Source of the DNA: an uncultured Oscillospiraceae bacterium
Lineage (GTDB): Bacteria > Bacillota > Clostridia > Oscillospirales > Oscillospiraceae
Reading direction: 5' to 3'
DNA length: 36,857 nucleotides
Assembly: GCA_947632695.1 (NCBI GenBank)
Contig: CANRQC010000003.1
Span: 1-36,857 of the forward strand
Shown piece after piece: positions 9,724 to 17,646 of the stretch. A program made the position numbers and the translations under genes. Position 1 is the first letter of the stretch, and every line of letters begins with the position of its first letter. The notes under the pieces are model-generated. The model was given only the letters and a program-made list of their open reading frames with translations, ran no database searches and had not been told where the DNA came from.

Positions 9724-10568
9724 ATCAAGGAAAAATCGGCGTTGTAGATGTGGGCGGCGGATTTCGCGGCGTCTATGCCGCGGGCGTTTTAGATTATTGC
9801 ATGGATCAACAGATTCAATTTGATGTTGGAATTGGCGTTTCTGCGGGGAGCGCCAATCTAATTTCTTATGCGGCCGGACAGCGCGGGCGCAATCTCCGGT
9901 TTTACACGGAGTATGGACGGCGCGGACAGTACGCCGGGATCGGGAATTTCCTGTTCAAAAGATCCTTTGTGGACTTAGACTATGTTTACAGCACCCTGAG
10001 CAATTCAGATGGGGAAAATCCCTTGGATTATTTCGCCGCAATCGCCAGCCCCATGGAGTTCGTCGCCGTTGCCACCGAGGCGGAAACAGGCCGTGCCAAG
10101 TATTTTGGGAAACAGGATATGTCGCGGGACGATTACAGTATTATGAAAGCGTCCAGCGCGATCCCGTTTGTCTGCCATCCCTATTCGGTAAAAGGGATCC
10201 CGTATTTTGACGGCGCGTTAAGCGATCCGGTCCCCATCCAAAAGGCTTTTGAACGCGGGTGCGAAAAAGTCGTTCTGCTTTTGACCTTGCCGGAAAACAC
10301 GGTGCGAACCTCCGATAGAGACAAAATACTCGCCGCCCGAATCCGAAAAAAATACCCGCTGGCAGCGGAAAAGCTGGCACAGCGGGCAGAACAATATAAC
10401 AACGGCGTGGAAATGGCACGCAGATTGAGCGCGGAGGGGAAGGTCTTGATTATTGCGCCGGACGACACCTGCGGCGTCAGTACATTAAGCAGAAACACCG
10501 ACGCGCTCCATAGGCTCTATGAAAAAGGATACCGGGACGGAGAGCAAATCCAGTCGTTTATTCAATGA
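9720..10568 (+). CDS. Patatin-like phospholipase family protein
   Basis: GGGFRG oxyanion motif, GVSAGS nucleophile elbow, DGA; ATGA overlap with upstream gene. Confidence 0.92.
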   Translation: MNQGKIGVVDVGGGFRGVYAAGVLDYCMDQQIQFDVGIGVSAGSANLISYAAGQRGRNLRFYTEYGRRGQYAGIGNFLFKRSFVDLDYVYSTLSNSDGENPLDYFAAIASPMEFVAVATEAETGRAKYFGKQDMSRDDYSIMKASSAIPFVCHPYSVKGIPYFDGALSDPVPIQKAFERGCEKVVLLLTLPENTVRTSDRDKILAARIRKKYPLAAEKLAQRAEQYNNGVEMARRLSAEGKVLIIAPDDTCGVSTLSRNTDALHRLYEKGYRDGEQIQSFIQ

Positions 10569-11164
10569 CTGTTATGTTCCGGGCCAAGCGCTTCGGCTCC
10601 GGCTTCCGTGGAATTCATTTCCCTATAAATCGCCACCGCTCCGCCTTGAATGATTTGCTTGATTTTTGTGACAAACTCTTCCGGCGGCATACATTGTTTC
10701 TCCAACAGCCATCTTTCAATCGCGCAGAGCACGGCGTCCGCGAAAAAATTGATGGCGAACTCGTCGGCGGCGTCATCGCTGAGAAATTGAGTGATTCGCA
10801 TTTTAATCAGGGGAAAGAGATATTCCCGAAGATGGTCAGCTAAAGAGTTTTGGCCTTTGATCAAGAGTGCCTTGCGGTAAAACGTCCTGTTTGCGTAAAA
10901 GTGTTCGCAGGCCCGCTCGATCAGTTCCCAGCGGTCATCGGAGGGCAAATATTTCGCACTGTCTCTGGCGAACGAGATAAACTCCGTATCGAAGATCCAG
11001 TTGACCAGATCGTATTTGTCTTTGAAATGATAATAAAAGCTCTTTCGATTCATATCACACCGCTCGCATATCTGTGCGATCTGAATTTTATCGAAGGGCA
11101 TTTCCTCCATAAGCTCCCGCAGTGCGGCGGCCAGCGCCCGTTTCGTAATATTGGAATCTGCCAT
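10562..11164 (-). CDS. TetR/AcrR-family transcriptional regulator (DhaS-like C-terminus)
   Basis: HTH IQIAQICERCDMNRKSFYYHFKDKYDLVNWIF; GGGAGG upstream of 11164 start. Confidence 0.9.
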   Translation of the reverse strand: MADSNITKRALAAALRELMEEMPFDKIQIAQICERCDMNRKSFYYHFKDKYDLVNWIFDTEFISFARDSAKYLPSDDRWELIERACEHFYANRTFYRKALLIKGQNSLADHLREYLFPLIKMRITQFLSDDAADEFAINFFADAVLCAIERWLLEKQCMPPEEFVTKIKQIIQGGAVAIYREMNSTEAGAEALGPEHNSH

Positions 11165-11419
11165 CCGGTTTTCCTCCCTTACTGTCATCTCGGGATGCCA
11201 GGATATCCCGACATATCATCTCGCTGCCAAACTTGGTGATCCGCCGTGGATAAAATGAACGAGCCTTACCCACCGCGGCAGATAAGTCTCGTCGTTTCAG
11301 ATGATACCAGGAAAGATTCCGGTGTGTTGGAATCACCGCACAAAGGTGCCGACTACTCCCTTATTCAAAGCAATTATATCATGGAATCCGCGTTTTTTCA
11401 ACTGAATTCGGAAACTCCG

Positions 11420-11449
11420 TTTTGGACAGATAACGCTCTGTGTCCAAAA
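11420..11449. promoter_or_regulatory. Inverted repeat TTTTGGACA-N12-TGTCCAAAA, candidate operator
   Basis: Perfect 9-bp arms upstream of the TetR gene. Confidence 0.5.
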
Positions 11450-11470
11450 AAGGAACAATGTTTGTCCCAA

Positions 11471-11683
11471 AAGAAAAAGTCCTACGGGCGGACAGCTTTT
11501 CACGACCTGCGGCATACATTCGCCACCGTCGCTCTACAGAACGGGGTGGACATCCGCACGGTGTCCGGAATGCTGGGTCACACCGATCCTGGCTTCACCC
11601 TCCGCACCTACACCCACGCCACCAATCCCATGCAGGTCCACGCGGCGGAAACGATTGGTAAGGTCATGGCGGGGAGAAGATAG
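11471..11683 (+). pseudogene. C-terminal fragment of tyrosine recombinase/integrase
   Basis: HDLRHTFATVALQNGVDIRTVSGMLGHTDPGFTLRTYTHA: box II motifs only; no N-terminal/catalytic Arg I region. Confidence 0.85.
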
Positions 11684-11979
11684 ATAGAAAACGAATTCGG
11701 CGCACTCCGCCTCTGTTCAGAATTTGCGCCGCGGTAAACAAAGAAAAAATCCCTTTCGCAAAGAGCGCAAGCAAATAGGGAAGGAAAGCTGCTGTTCGCC
11801 GCGGGGGTCAGCCCCTCTACCCACACGCCGTTTCCTCTCCGGCCCTTTCCAGCCCTTTCCGCTTCTATCCGCTTGTGGGTCAGGGTGTGGGTCGGCTGTC
11901 CGGCCCTGCCAAAAACCCGTATCTTTTCCCCCAAAAAGGCAACAAATATCCCGGAAATCATGGGATTTCCGGGATATTT

Positions 11980-12007
11980 TGGAGCTGCTAGCCAGATTCG
12001 GACTGGC
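11980..12007 (-). repeat. Partial copy of tRNA-Thr 3' end (att-like remnant, copy C)
   Basis: TGGAGCTGCTAGCCAGATTCGGACTGGC, preceded on the left by hairpin CCCGGAAATCATGGGATTTCCGGG. Confidence 0.85.
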
Positions 12008-12147
12008 TACCGGTCTCCCGCAAAGCTATGCTTTGCGGGAACCCTCACGACCTCCGATTGAATCCCCGCTTCGCGGGTGGGGTGAGGTCGCCAGTCCCTG
12101 CCCGGAACAACAGAAAACTCGCGGAAGTTTCCCCCGCGAGTTTTTTT

Positions 12148-12192
12148 TGGAGCTGCTAGCCAGATTCGGACTGGCGACCTCATCCTTACCAA
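12148..12192 (-). repeat. att repeat, left end of integrated element (copy A of tRNA-Thr 3' end)
   Basis: 45-bp direct repeat of 21020-21064 with one mismatch (12169 G vs 21041 A). Confidence 0.93.
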
Positions 12193-12314
12193 TTATAATT
12201 TACCTTGTTATAAATTGCTTTAATTTACCGTGGCTTAAAACTGAAACCCCTTGATATATAAGGCTTTTTGCCGTTTTCCATGTTGTAGCTTGTCATAGCT
12301 TGCTATGGCCTTAC

Positions 12315-12359
12315 CTCAATCCTTTTAGCCTGTTGCTCAATCCTTTGCTCAATCCTTTT
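12315..12359 (+). repeat. Three CTCAATCCTTT repeats (putative arm-type Int sites, left)
   Basis: CTCAATCCTTTT at 12315, CTCAATCCTTTG at 12336, CTCAATCCTTTT at 12348. Confidence 0.8.
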
Positions 12360-12378
12360 TGGGCGCTCCAAATGATAC

Positions 12379-12420
12379 AAAAAGCGACGCCGGGGAGGTC
12401 CCCCAGCGCCGCTATTTTTT
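12379..12420. terminator. Bidirectional terminator-like hairpin at integrase 3' end
   Basis: AAAAGCGACGCCGGGGAGGTCCCCCAGCGCCGCTATTTTTTT. Confidence 0.65.
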
Positions 12421-13616
12421 TATCCGACCTGTGTTTTGAGTGCGTCCCTGACCGTTTGACCGGCCCGCCTGATAGATTCTGCATTTGCGTGGCTGTACAT
12501 CCGCAACGTGACCGCCGTATCACTATGCCCCAACCGTTCGCTGACGGAAACCACGTCCGCGCCGTTGGTGATGCCGATACTTGCCGATGTATGCCGGAGT
12601 TTGTGCGGGTGGAAATCCTCTATGCCATACTTCTCCCCAAACTTCTTAAAATACCTTGTTGGGCTTTGCGGATGCAGCGGCTCCGCTGTCCCGTCTTGCG
12701 TGAAGACCCATTTTGAGATGCAGGAATGGGCTTGCCCCTCCCGGAGCTGTTTCAAGAGGGCCAGCGTTTCCGGGCCAATGTCCACTACACGGGTTTTCCC
12801 GTTTTTGGGAGTTGTTTCATATACCCCTGTCGTGGCGGTATATTGCAGATTGCGCCGGATCGTGACCGTGCCGGAATCCCAGTCAATATCAGCCCATTGC
12901 AAGGCACACAGCTCACCCCTCCTGCATCCGCTGTCTGCGGCAAGATTGATATATACCCTCCATTTTAGCGGCTCTTGCTCCGCACAGGAAAGCACGCGGG
13001 ACAGCTCCGCAACCGTGAAAGCCTTGCTTTCTTCCTCTTGTATGCGCTCATCCTTGCGGGGTGCAGGCCGCTTGACCTTCAACATGGGATTCATGACGAT
13101 TGAATCGTCTAAAAATGCCATCTCAAACACGCCGTTGAGAATATTGTATAGCTTGACTGCTGTGGCGTGGGCATATCCGGCCTTTTGGAAGTCTACCAGC
13201 AGCTTTGTTATCATTGCCGGGGAAACATCCGTTAAGAGGAAATCTCCCAGTGTGGGGAGAATGTGCTTATCAAGGAACATTCGATAGCTGGATCGTGCAT
13301 TTTCTGAAAATGTGGCCTCTTTTGTGGGCATAAACACGCCATTGGCATATTGAGCCACCGTTTTGAGCTTTGCGGCCTCTGCGGCCTCCTGGGCGGTTTT
13401 CTCTCGCTCCTGGGCACGGTTTAGGACTTCCCCATTTTTGCAGGCAAGCTCAAATGCGGCCGCCTGCTTTGCGGCCTCTCTCTCCGCCGTCCGTTTGCTC
13501 CAGCCGTCCGGCCAGTACCAGCGGGTTTTATATGGGGCCTTGCCATATCCACGGGAAACGCAAATTTGAAAGAACCGGCGACCGTCTTTTGTTTCCATTA
13601 ATTTAGTGCTTGCCAT
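12420..13616 (-). CDS. int: Tyrosine-type site-specific integrase
   Basis: SAM-like N-terminal core-binding domain, GCRRGELCAL, HKLRHTSAS, LGHSDTAVTLRMYSHA; adjacent to att repeat. Confidence 0.95.
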   Translation of the reverse strand: MASTKLMETKDGRRFFQICVSRGYGKAPYKTRWYWPDGWSKRTAEREAAKQAAAFELACKNGEVLNRAQEREKTAQEAAEAAKLKTVAQYANGVFMPTKEATFSENARSSYRMFLDKHILPTLGDFLLTDVSPAMITKLLVDFQKAGYAHATAVKLYNILNGVFEMAFLDDSIVMNPMLKVKRPAPRKDERIQEEESKAFTVAELSRVLSCAEQEPLKWRVYINLAADSGCRRGELCALQWADIDWDSGTVTIRRNLQYTATTGVYETTPKNGKTRVVDIGPETLALLKQLREGQAHSCISKWVFTQDGTAEPLHPQSPTRYFKKFGEKYGIEDFHPHKLRHTSASIGITNGADVVSVSERLGHSDTAVTLRMYSHANAESIRRAGQTVRDALKTQVG

Positions 13617-14193
13617 CGTGATCCCCTTCCTTTCGTAACATTTCAACGGTGCTTGAAATGACTTTAGCGGACAAGTTAGCAGCTAATGCCTCAGATATTT
13701 CTTTCGATGAATGGTTTTGAAATCTGTCATCACCTGGGATTTTCAAAATTTCCTCTTTTGGGTCTGGAGCTTGCACACATTCAAAAATGACATTTAGGAG
13801 GTGGTAAAAAAAGTAATTGCCCAAAAGAGCATTTAGGACAACACGCCTATCATCATTGTGCTTATCTAAAGCCCGTTGCAAACATCCGATTGCATTTTCT
13901 GAAAGGCCAGTTGTCTTACAAGCCCCCTGTATATCCTCATTCACCGTTTTTGTACCGGTTCTACCAAGCAGATAATCAACCGATACATTATAGAAATCTG
14001 CGATTTTGCAAAGATTTTCAAGCGAAGGGCGCGAGATACCCAACTTATATTGATTTATCGCTTGTGCAGAAACATCTAAATATTTTCGTAGTGCGTCGCT
14101 GTCAGTAATTAAACCAGATAACCGGCTTGCGAGGGGTGCCGATTGCTTTTCTGCTACATCCATTTCCGAAGTAGCATTCTTTTTTCTGCCCAT
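13603..14193 (-). CDS. HTH XRE-family repressor (CI-like)
   Basis: LRKYLDVSAQAINQYKLGISRPSLENLCKIADFYNVSVDYLLGRT; start MGRKK with GGAGG RBS. Confidence 0.88.
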   Translation of the reverse strand: MGRKKNATSEMDVAEKQSAPLASRLSGLITDSDALRKYLDVSAQAINQYKLGISRPSLENLCKIADFYNVSVDYLLGRTGTKTVNEDIQGACKTTGLSENAIGCLQRALDKHNDDRRVVLNALLGNYFFYHLLNVIFECVQAPDPKEEILKIPGDDRFQNHSSKEISEALAANLSAKVISSTVEMLRKEGDHDGKH

Positions 14194-14290
14194 AATAACC
14201 TCCAATGTCAAGTTTTACTTTCAACTTATCAAAATGCTAAATTATCGCTTGCTTTTTCTGGCCCTTTGTGCTATCCTAACATCAAGAAGC

Positions 14291-14323
14291 ATAACTTGAT
14301 ATAAACTATTATAAACAAGTTAT
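14291..14323. promoter_or_regulatory. Candidate repressor operator between divergent repressor and xis-like genes
   Basis: ATAACTTG-N17-CAAGTTAT perfect inverted repeat in AT-rich intergenic region. Confidence 0.55.
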
Positions 14324-14373
14324 ACTTAAATGTCAATAGCATACACTAAAAAAGATGAAAGGACGATGAACAA

Positions 14374-14574
14374 ATGCAAGTGACAGAAACTAAACAGGCT
14401 ACCCCGTTCATGAAAATCGGAGCGGCCAGCAGGGCCACCGGCTTGTCGCAGTACTTTTTGCGGCAGGGGTGCAAGGACGGCACTGTTCCCCATATCAAGA
14501 GCGGAACCGTGTACCTTGTGAATGTCGCCAAGCTACTGCGACAGCTTGACGCAGAAGGGGGTGCAATGGAATGA
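14374..14574 (+). CDS. Excisionase-like / MerR-type HTH small protein
   Basis: 66 aa, MKIGAASRATGLSQYFLRQGCKDGTVPHIKSGTVYLVNVAKLLRQL. Confidence 0.75.
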   Translation: MQVTETKQATPFMKIGAASRATGLSQYFLRQGCKDGTVPHIKSGTVYLVNVAKLLRQLDAEGGAME

Positions 14575-14963
14575 ACAAAATAGAAACTCCCACCGGCGCG
14601 GCAACGTCGGCAGGAGCGAGGGCGGAAAGGACAACCGGGCAGGCGTCTATTTCCTTTACTTATTCTAACACAACTGCGGCCCACGGTCAACCTTTAATCG
14701 CTGACTTTTTGGGCCATGACAGAGAAAGCGCCCGCAAGGGCTGGGAACTGTGCGCCGCACTTCACATGGACAGCCGGACACTACGGCAGCAGATCGAGCG
14801 GGAGCGCAGAGCCGGGGCGCTAATCGTTTCAGACAACAAAAATGGCTATTGGCTGACCGACGACCCGGCAGAGGCCCAGGCGTTTGCCCGTTCCATGCGT
14901 CACAGGGCGCGGCAGATTGTCAAAATTGCACAAGCCGTTGAAAGGGGCGCTGGCCTTGACTGA
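14571..14963 (+). CDS. Hypothetical protein, possible winged-helix replication accessory
   Basis: 130 aa in operon; central HMDSRTLRQQIERERRAGALIVSDNKNGYWLTDD winged-helix-like segment. Confidence 0.6.
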   Translation: MNKIETPTGAATSAGARAERTTGQASISFTYSNTTAAHGQPLIADFLGHDRESARKGWELCAALHMDSRTLRQQIERERRAGALIVSDNKNGYWLTDDPAEAQAFARSMRHRARQIVKIAQAVERGAGLD

Positions 14964-15582
14964 TATTTTTCGAGAAGTCAGAGAGCGCCTAAACATGGAG
15001 GACGTGGCCCGCCACTACGGGCACGAACCCAACCGGGCCGGATTTCTTTGTTGTCCGTTTCACCGGGGCGACCGAACCGCCAGCCTAAAGCTCTATCCAG
15101 GCGGGCGTGGCTGGCACTGTTTTGGATGTAACCGAGGCGGGAGTGTGATAGACTTTGTGGCTCTTGACCTGGGACTTTCTCCCCTAGATGCCGTCAAACG
15201 GCTTAATACGGACTTTGCCCTGGGCCTACCCATTGACCGGCAGCAGACCCCCGCAGAGCGCCGGGAGGCCGAACAAGCGGCCCAGCGGCGGCGGGAAGTA
15301 GCTGATACTTACCGCGCCTTTGAACAGTGGCGAACCGATACCATCAACAGATTAAATGCTTGCTTTCGTGGAGCGCACCTGTTACAGATTTCCAGCCTTG
15401 ACCGGCTGACCGAGCGGGAGGCGCTGGCACTACGGGAACAAGCTACCGTTGAATACTTCTCCGACCTTCTATCATTTGGAACACTAGCGGAGCAAGTCGC
15501 GGTTTTCCGAGATAGGAAGGAGGTGGAGATCCTTTGCAACAGGATTTTACCCAGTACGCCGATGAAATCAGACGTGGCTTGA
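14956..15582 (+). CDS. CHC2 zinc-finger (DnaG primase type) protein
   Basis: CCPFHRGDRTASLKLYPGGRGWHCFGCNRGGSVIDFV; TTG start overlapping previous stop. Confidence 0.87.
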   Translation: MTDIFREVRERLNMEDVARHYGHEPNRAGFLCCPFHRGDRTASLKLYPGGRGWHCFGCNRGGSVIDFVALDLGLSPLDAVKRLNTDFALGLPIDRQQTPAERREAEQAAQRRREVADTYRAFEQWRTDTINRLNACFRGAHLLQISSLDRLTEREALALREQATVEYFSDLLSFGTLAEQVAVFRDRKEVEILCNRILPSTPMKSDVA

Positions 15583-16703
15583 TAGAGGACGCAACCGCAC
15601 CGCCTCCAGAGGCAGAACCGCCGAAGCCGTCACTATCTACCATCTCCGCCGCTGACCTCCAGCGCAAGGCCATACCCCCGATTCGTTTCATTGTGGACAA
15701 GCTCTTGACCGTGGGCCTTAGTATTCTGGCCTCTCCGCCGAAATATGGCAAAAGCTGGATGGTACTTGACCTGGGCTTGTCCGTGACCACAGGAGGGCGT
15801 TTCCTGGGTTACCAGACCAACAGAGCCGAGGTTTTATATCTGGCTTTGGAGGACTCCGAGCGGCGGCTAAAGGCCCGTATGTGCAAGCTGCTGGCCGGAA
15901 AACCGGCCCCCGCCGGATTCCACTTTGCTACCACGGCCCACGACGCAGATAACGGCCTGTTTGATGAATTGGAGGGCTTTTTGAAAGACCACCCGGACAC
16001 AGGTTTAATTATCGTTGACACCCTCCAACGTGTACGGGGAATCGCCCACGGTAAAGAAGGGGCTTATGCCGCCGATTATCGGGAAGTTGGAGCATTAAAG
16101 GCGTTTGCAGACAGTCACAATGTGGCCCTTCTACTTGTCCACCATCTACGGAAGATGAAGGACGACAGCGACCCGTTCAACATGATTTCCGGCACCAACG
16201 GTATCATGGGCGCTGCTGACACTACGATGGTTTTGTCAAAAGAGAAACGGGACGACGAAAACGCCACCTTGTCTATTGTGGGCCGGGACGTGGAGAGCGC
16301 CGATGCGGTGTTACACTTTAACCGGGATTCTTGCAAATGGGAAAATCTGGGTGATGCCGATTGGTTTGCAGAGCAACAGGCCCGCCGAGAGTATCAGGAA
16401 AGCCCCACAGTTAAGACCATCAAAAAATTATTGGCACAGTCCACGGATGGGGAATGGGGTGGGACAGCACAACAGCTACTTGACGCCGGTACATATATTG
16501 CCCGCACACGTCTGGCCGCGTCTGCCCGTGACCTGACCAGCCAACTCAAACAGATGGACAAGCTCCTGTTTGAGTACGACAACATCATCCACGAAAGAAA
16601 GAGCAATGGCACCGGCGGCGGGAAACATTTATTCTACTATGGCAACCTTGCCCCGCTTGAGGAAATGGAGCCAGACGAAAACAACCCGTTTCTACCCACC
16701 TAA
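15534..16703 (+). CDS. RepA-like AAA ATPase/helicase (AAA_25 type)
   Basis: Walker A-like ASPPKYGKSW, Walker B LIIVDTL, LLLVHHLRK motif. Confidence 0.85.
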   Translation: MQQDFTQYADEIRRGLIEDATAPPPEAEPPKPSLSTISAADLQRKAIPPIRFIVDKLLTVGLSILASPPKYGKSWMVLDLGLSVTTGGRFLGYQTNRAEVLYLALEDSERRLKARMCKLLAGKPAPAGFHFATTAHDADNGLFDELEGFLKDHPDTGLIIVDTLQRVRGIAHGKEGAYAADYREVGALKAFADSHNVALLLVHHLRKMKDDSDPFNMISGTNGIMGAADTTMVLSKEKRDDENATLSIVGRDVESADAVLHFNRDSCKWENLGDADWFAEQQARREYQESPTVKTIKKLLAQSTDGEWGGTAQQLLDAGTYIARTRLAASARDLTSQLKQMDKLLFEYDNIIHERKSNGTGGGKHLFYYGNLAPLEEMEPDENNPFLPT

Positions 16704-16705
16704 AA

Positions 16706-16818
16706 ACACCGTTGCAACCGTTGCGACCGTTGGAACCGTTGATATATAAGGGCTATTTTGGTAAATCATGTAATTCTTGCAACGATATCAACGAAGCCAA
16801 CGGAACCAACGGGCAACG
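16706..16818. repeat. Two opposed 9-bp iteron arrays
   Basis: 4 x (nnnCCGTTG) at 16706-16741; CAACGnnnn at 16780, 16789, 16798, 16807 and CAACG at 16814. Confidence 0.85.
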
Positions 16819-17300
16819 ATGCCCCCCTAAAAGAAGGCCAAAACAAATGGGCGGCTATCGCCTGGATGTGCAAAAACCAGCTAGGGCGCCGGAATCTGAC
16901 GCCAGAACAGAAAACCTATCTGACCGGGAAACAATACGAAGCTGAACGAAAGACTTCAGGGGGTCAACTTGAAAACAGAAATGCGCAAAAACGAGTTGAC
17001 CAGAGTGGTCAACTCGTTTCGGGAGGAACCACCCGCCAGCGCATGACGCAAGGCGGATTAAAAAACAAAAACAGGGAAGAAGATACTGGCCGATTCACCA
17101 CAAATGACCAGATTGGTCATTTGTGGCAGGACACAACTAGAAAAAAGATTGCAGAGCAATTTGGCGTTGGTGAAGGAACTGTACAGCGTTCGGAATATTA
17201 CTTGCAGGGCCTTGACCAGGCCGAAAGAGGTTGTGGAAGAAAAACATCCGCAACCTCAACACGGAAAAACAATGCAGAAAAGGGCAATTTACCATTCTGA
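16758..17300 (+). CDS. Hypothetical protein resembling C-terminal HTH part of ParB-like/plasmid proteins
   Basis: CKNQLGRRNLTPEQKTYLTGKQYEAERK…TTRKKIAEQFGVGEGTVQRSEYYLQGLDQAE; upstream ParB-like domain absent. Confidence 0.6.
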   Translation: MVNHVILATISTKPTEPTGNDAPLKEGQNKWAAIAWMCKNQLGRRNLTPEQKTYLTGKQYEAERKTSGGQLENRNAQKRVDQSGQLVSGGTTRQRMTQGGLKNKNREEDTGRFTTNDQIGHLWQDTTRKKIAEQFGVGEGTVQRSEYYLQGLDQAERGCGRKTSATSTRKNNAEKGNLPF

Positions 17301-17318
17301 CCAAAATGGTCAAAATGG
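16991..17318. repeat. Three palindromes with TGACCA-N3-TGGTCA core
   Basis: 16991-17017 (12-bp arms), 17098-17126 (13-bp arms), 17292-17318 (12-bp arms, 1 mismatch). Confidence 0.9.
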
Positions 17319-17417
17319 AATGACAACCCACCAGCGCAACCGTCAACCGTGGTTTGTAACAATGCGGTTGACCGATTGGACGGAGATTTACAACAATACC
17401 GAAAGGAGATATTGACA

Positions 17418-17612
17418 ATGTTTTACATCAAAATTGGAAAGAAAAAGCGCAATCTTCGGGAGGACAATATTTATACCCGCTGTCCGATTTGCGGACGTGA
17501 ACACGCCGTAGACCTCCAGGAGATTTTGAAGGGAGGTGACGCCGATTTGTACGGAACATCAGTATATTGCCCGGAGTGTTCCGAGCGGCAAAAGGCAAGC
17601 GACAACCTGTAA
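17418..17612 (+). CDS. Small zinc-ribbon protein
   Basis: CPICGREH…CPECSERQ; AAAGGAG upstream. Confidence 0.7.
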   Translation: MFYIKIGKKKRNLREDNIYTRCPICGREHAVDLQEILKGGDADLYGTSVYCPECSERQKASDNL

Positions 17613-17646
17613 ATTTACAGAAAAGCACAGAGAAAGGGGGGATAAG

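Noticed and set aside
11246-11470. N-terminal part of the 145-aa integrase-like ORF
   Set aside because: Overlaps promoter-like inverted repeats and has no integrase similarity; chance fusion to the integrase stub
11980-12192. Possible additional complete tRNA genes
   Set aside because: Only 3' portions (28 and 45 bp) are present; no acceptor 5' strand or D arm follows
11724-12254. 176-aa ORF with repeated ELLARFGLAT
   Set aside because: The repeated peptide is translation of the tRNA-Thr 3'-end copies; not a real protein
16706-16818. CRISPR array
   Set aside because: 9-bp spaced short words without longer repeats/spacers or cas genes; better explained as iterons. No CRISPR seen in the window
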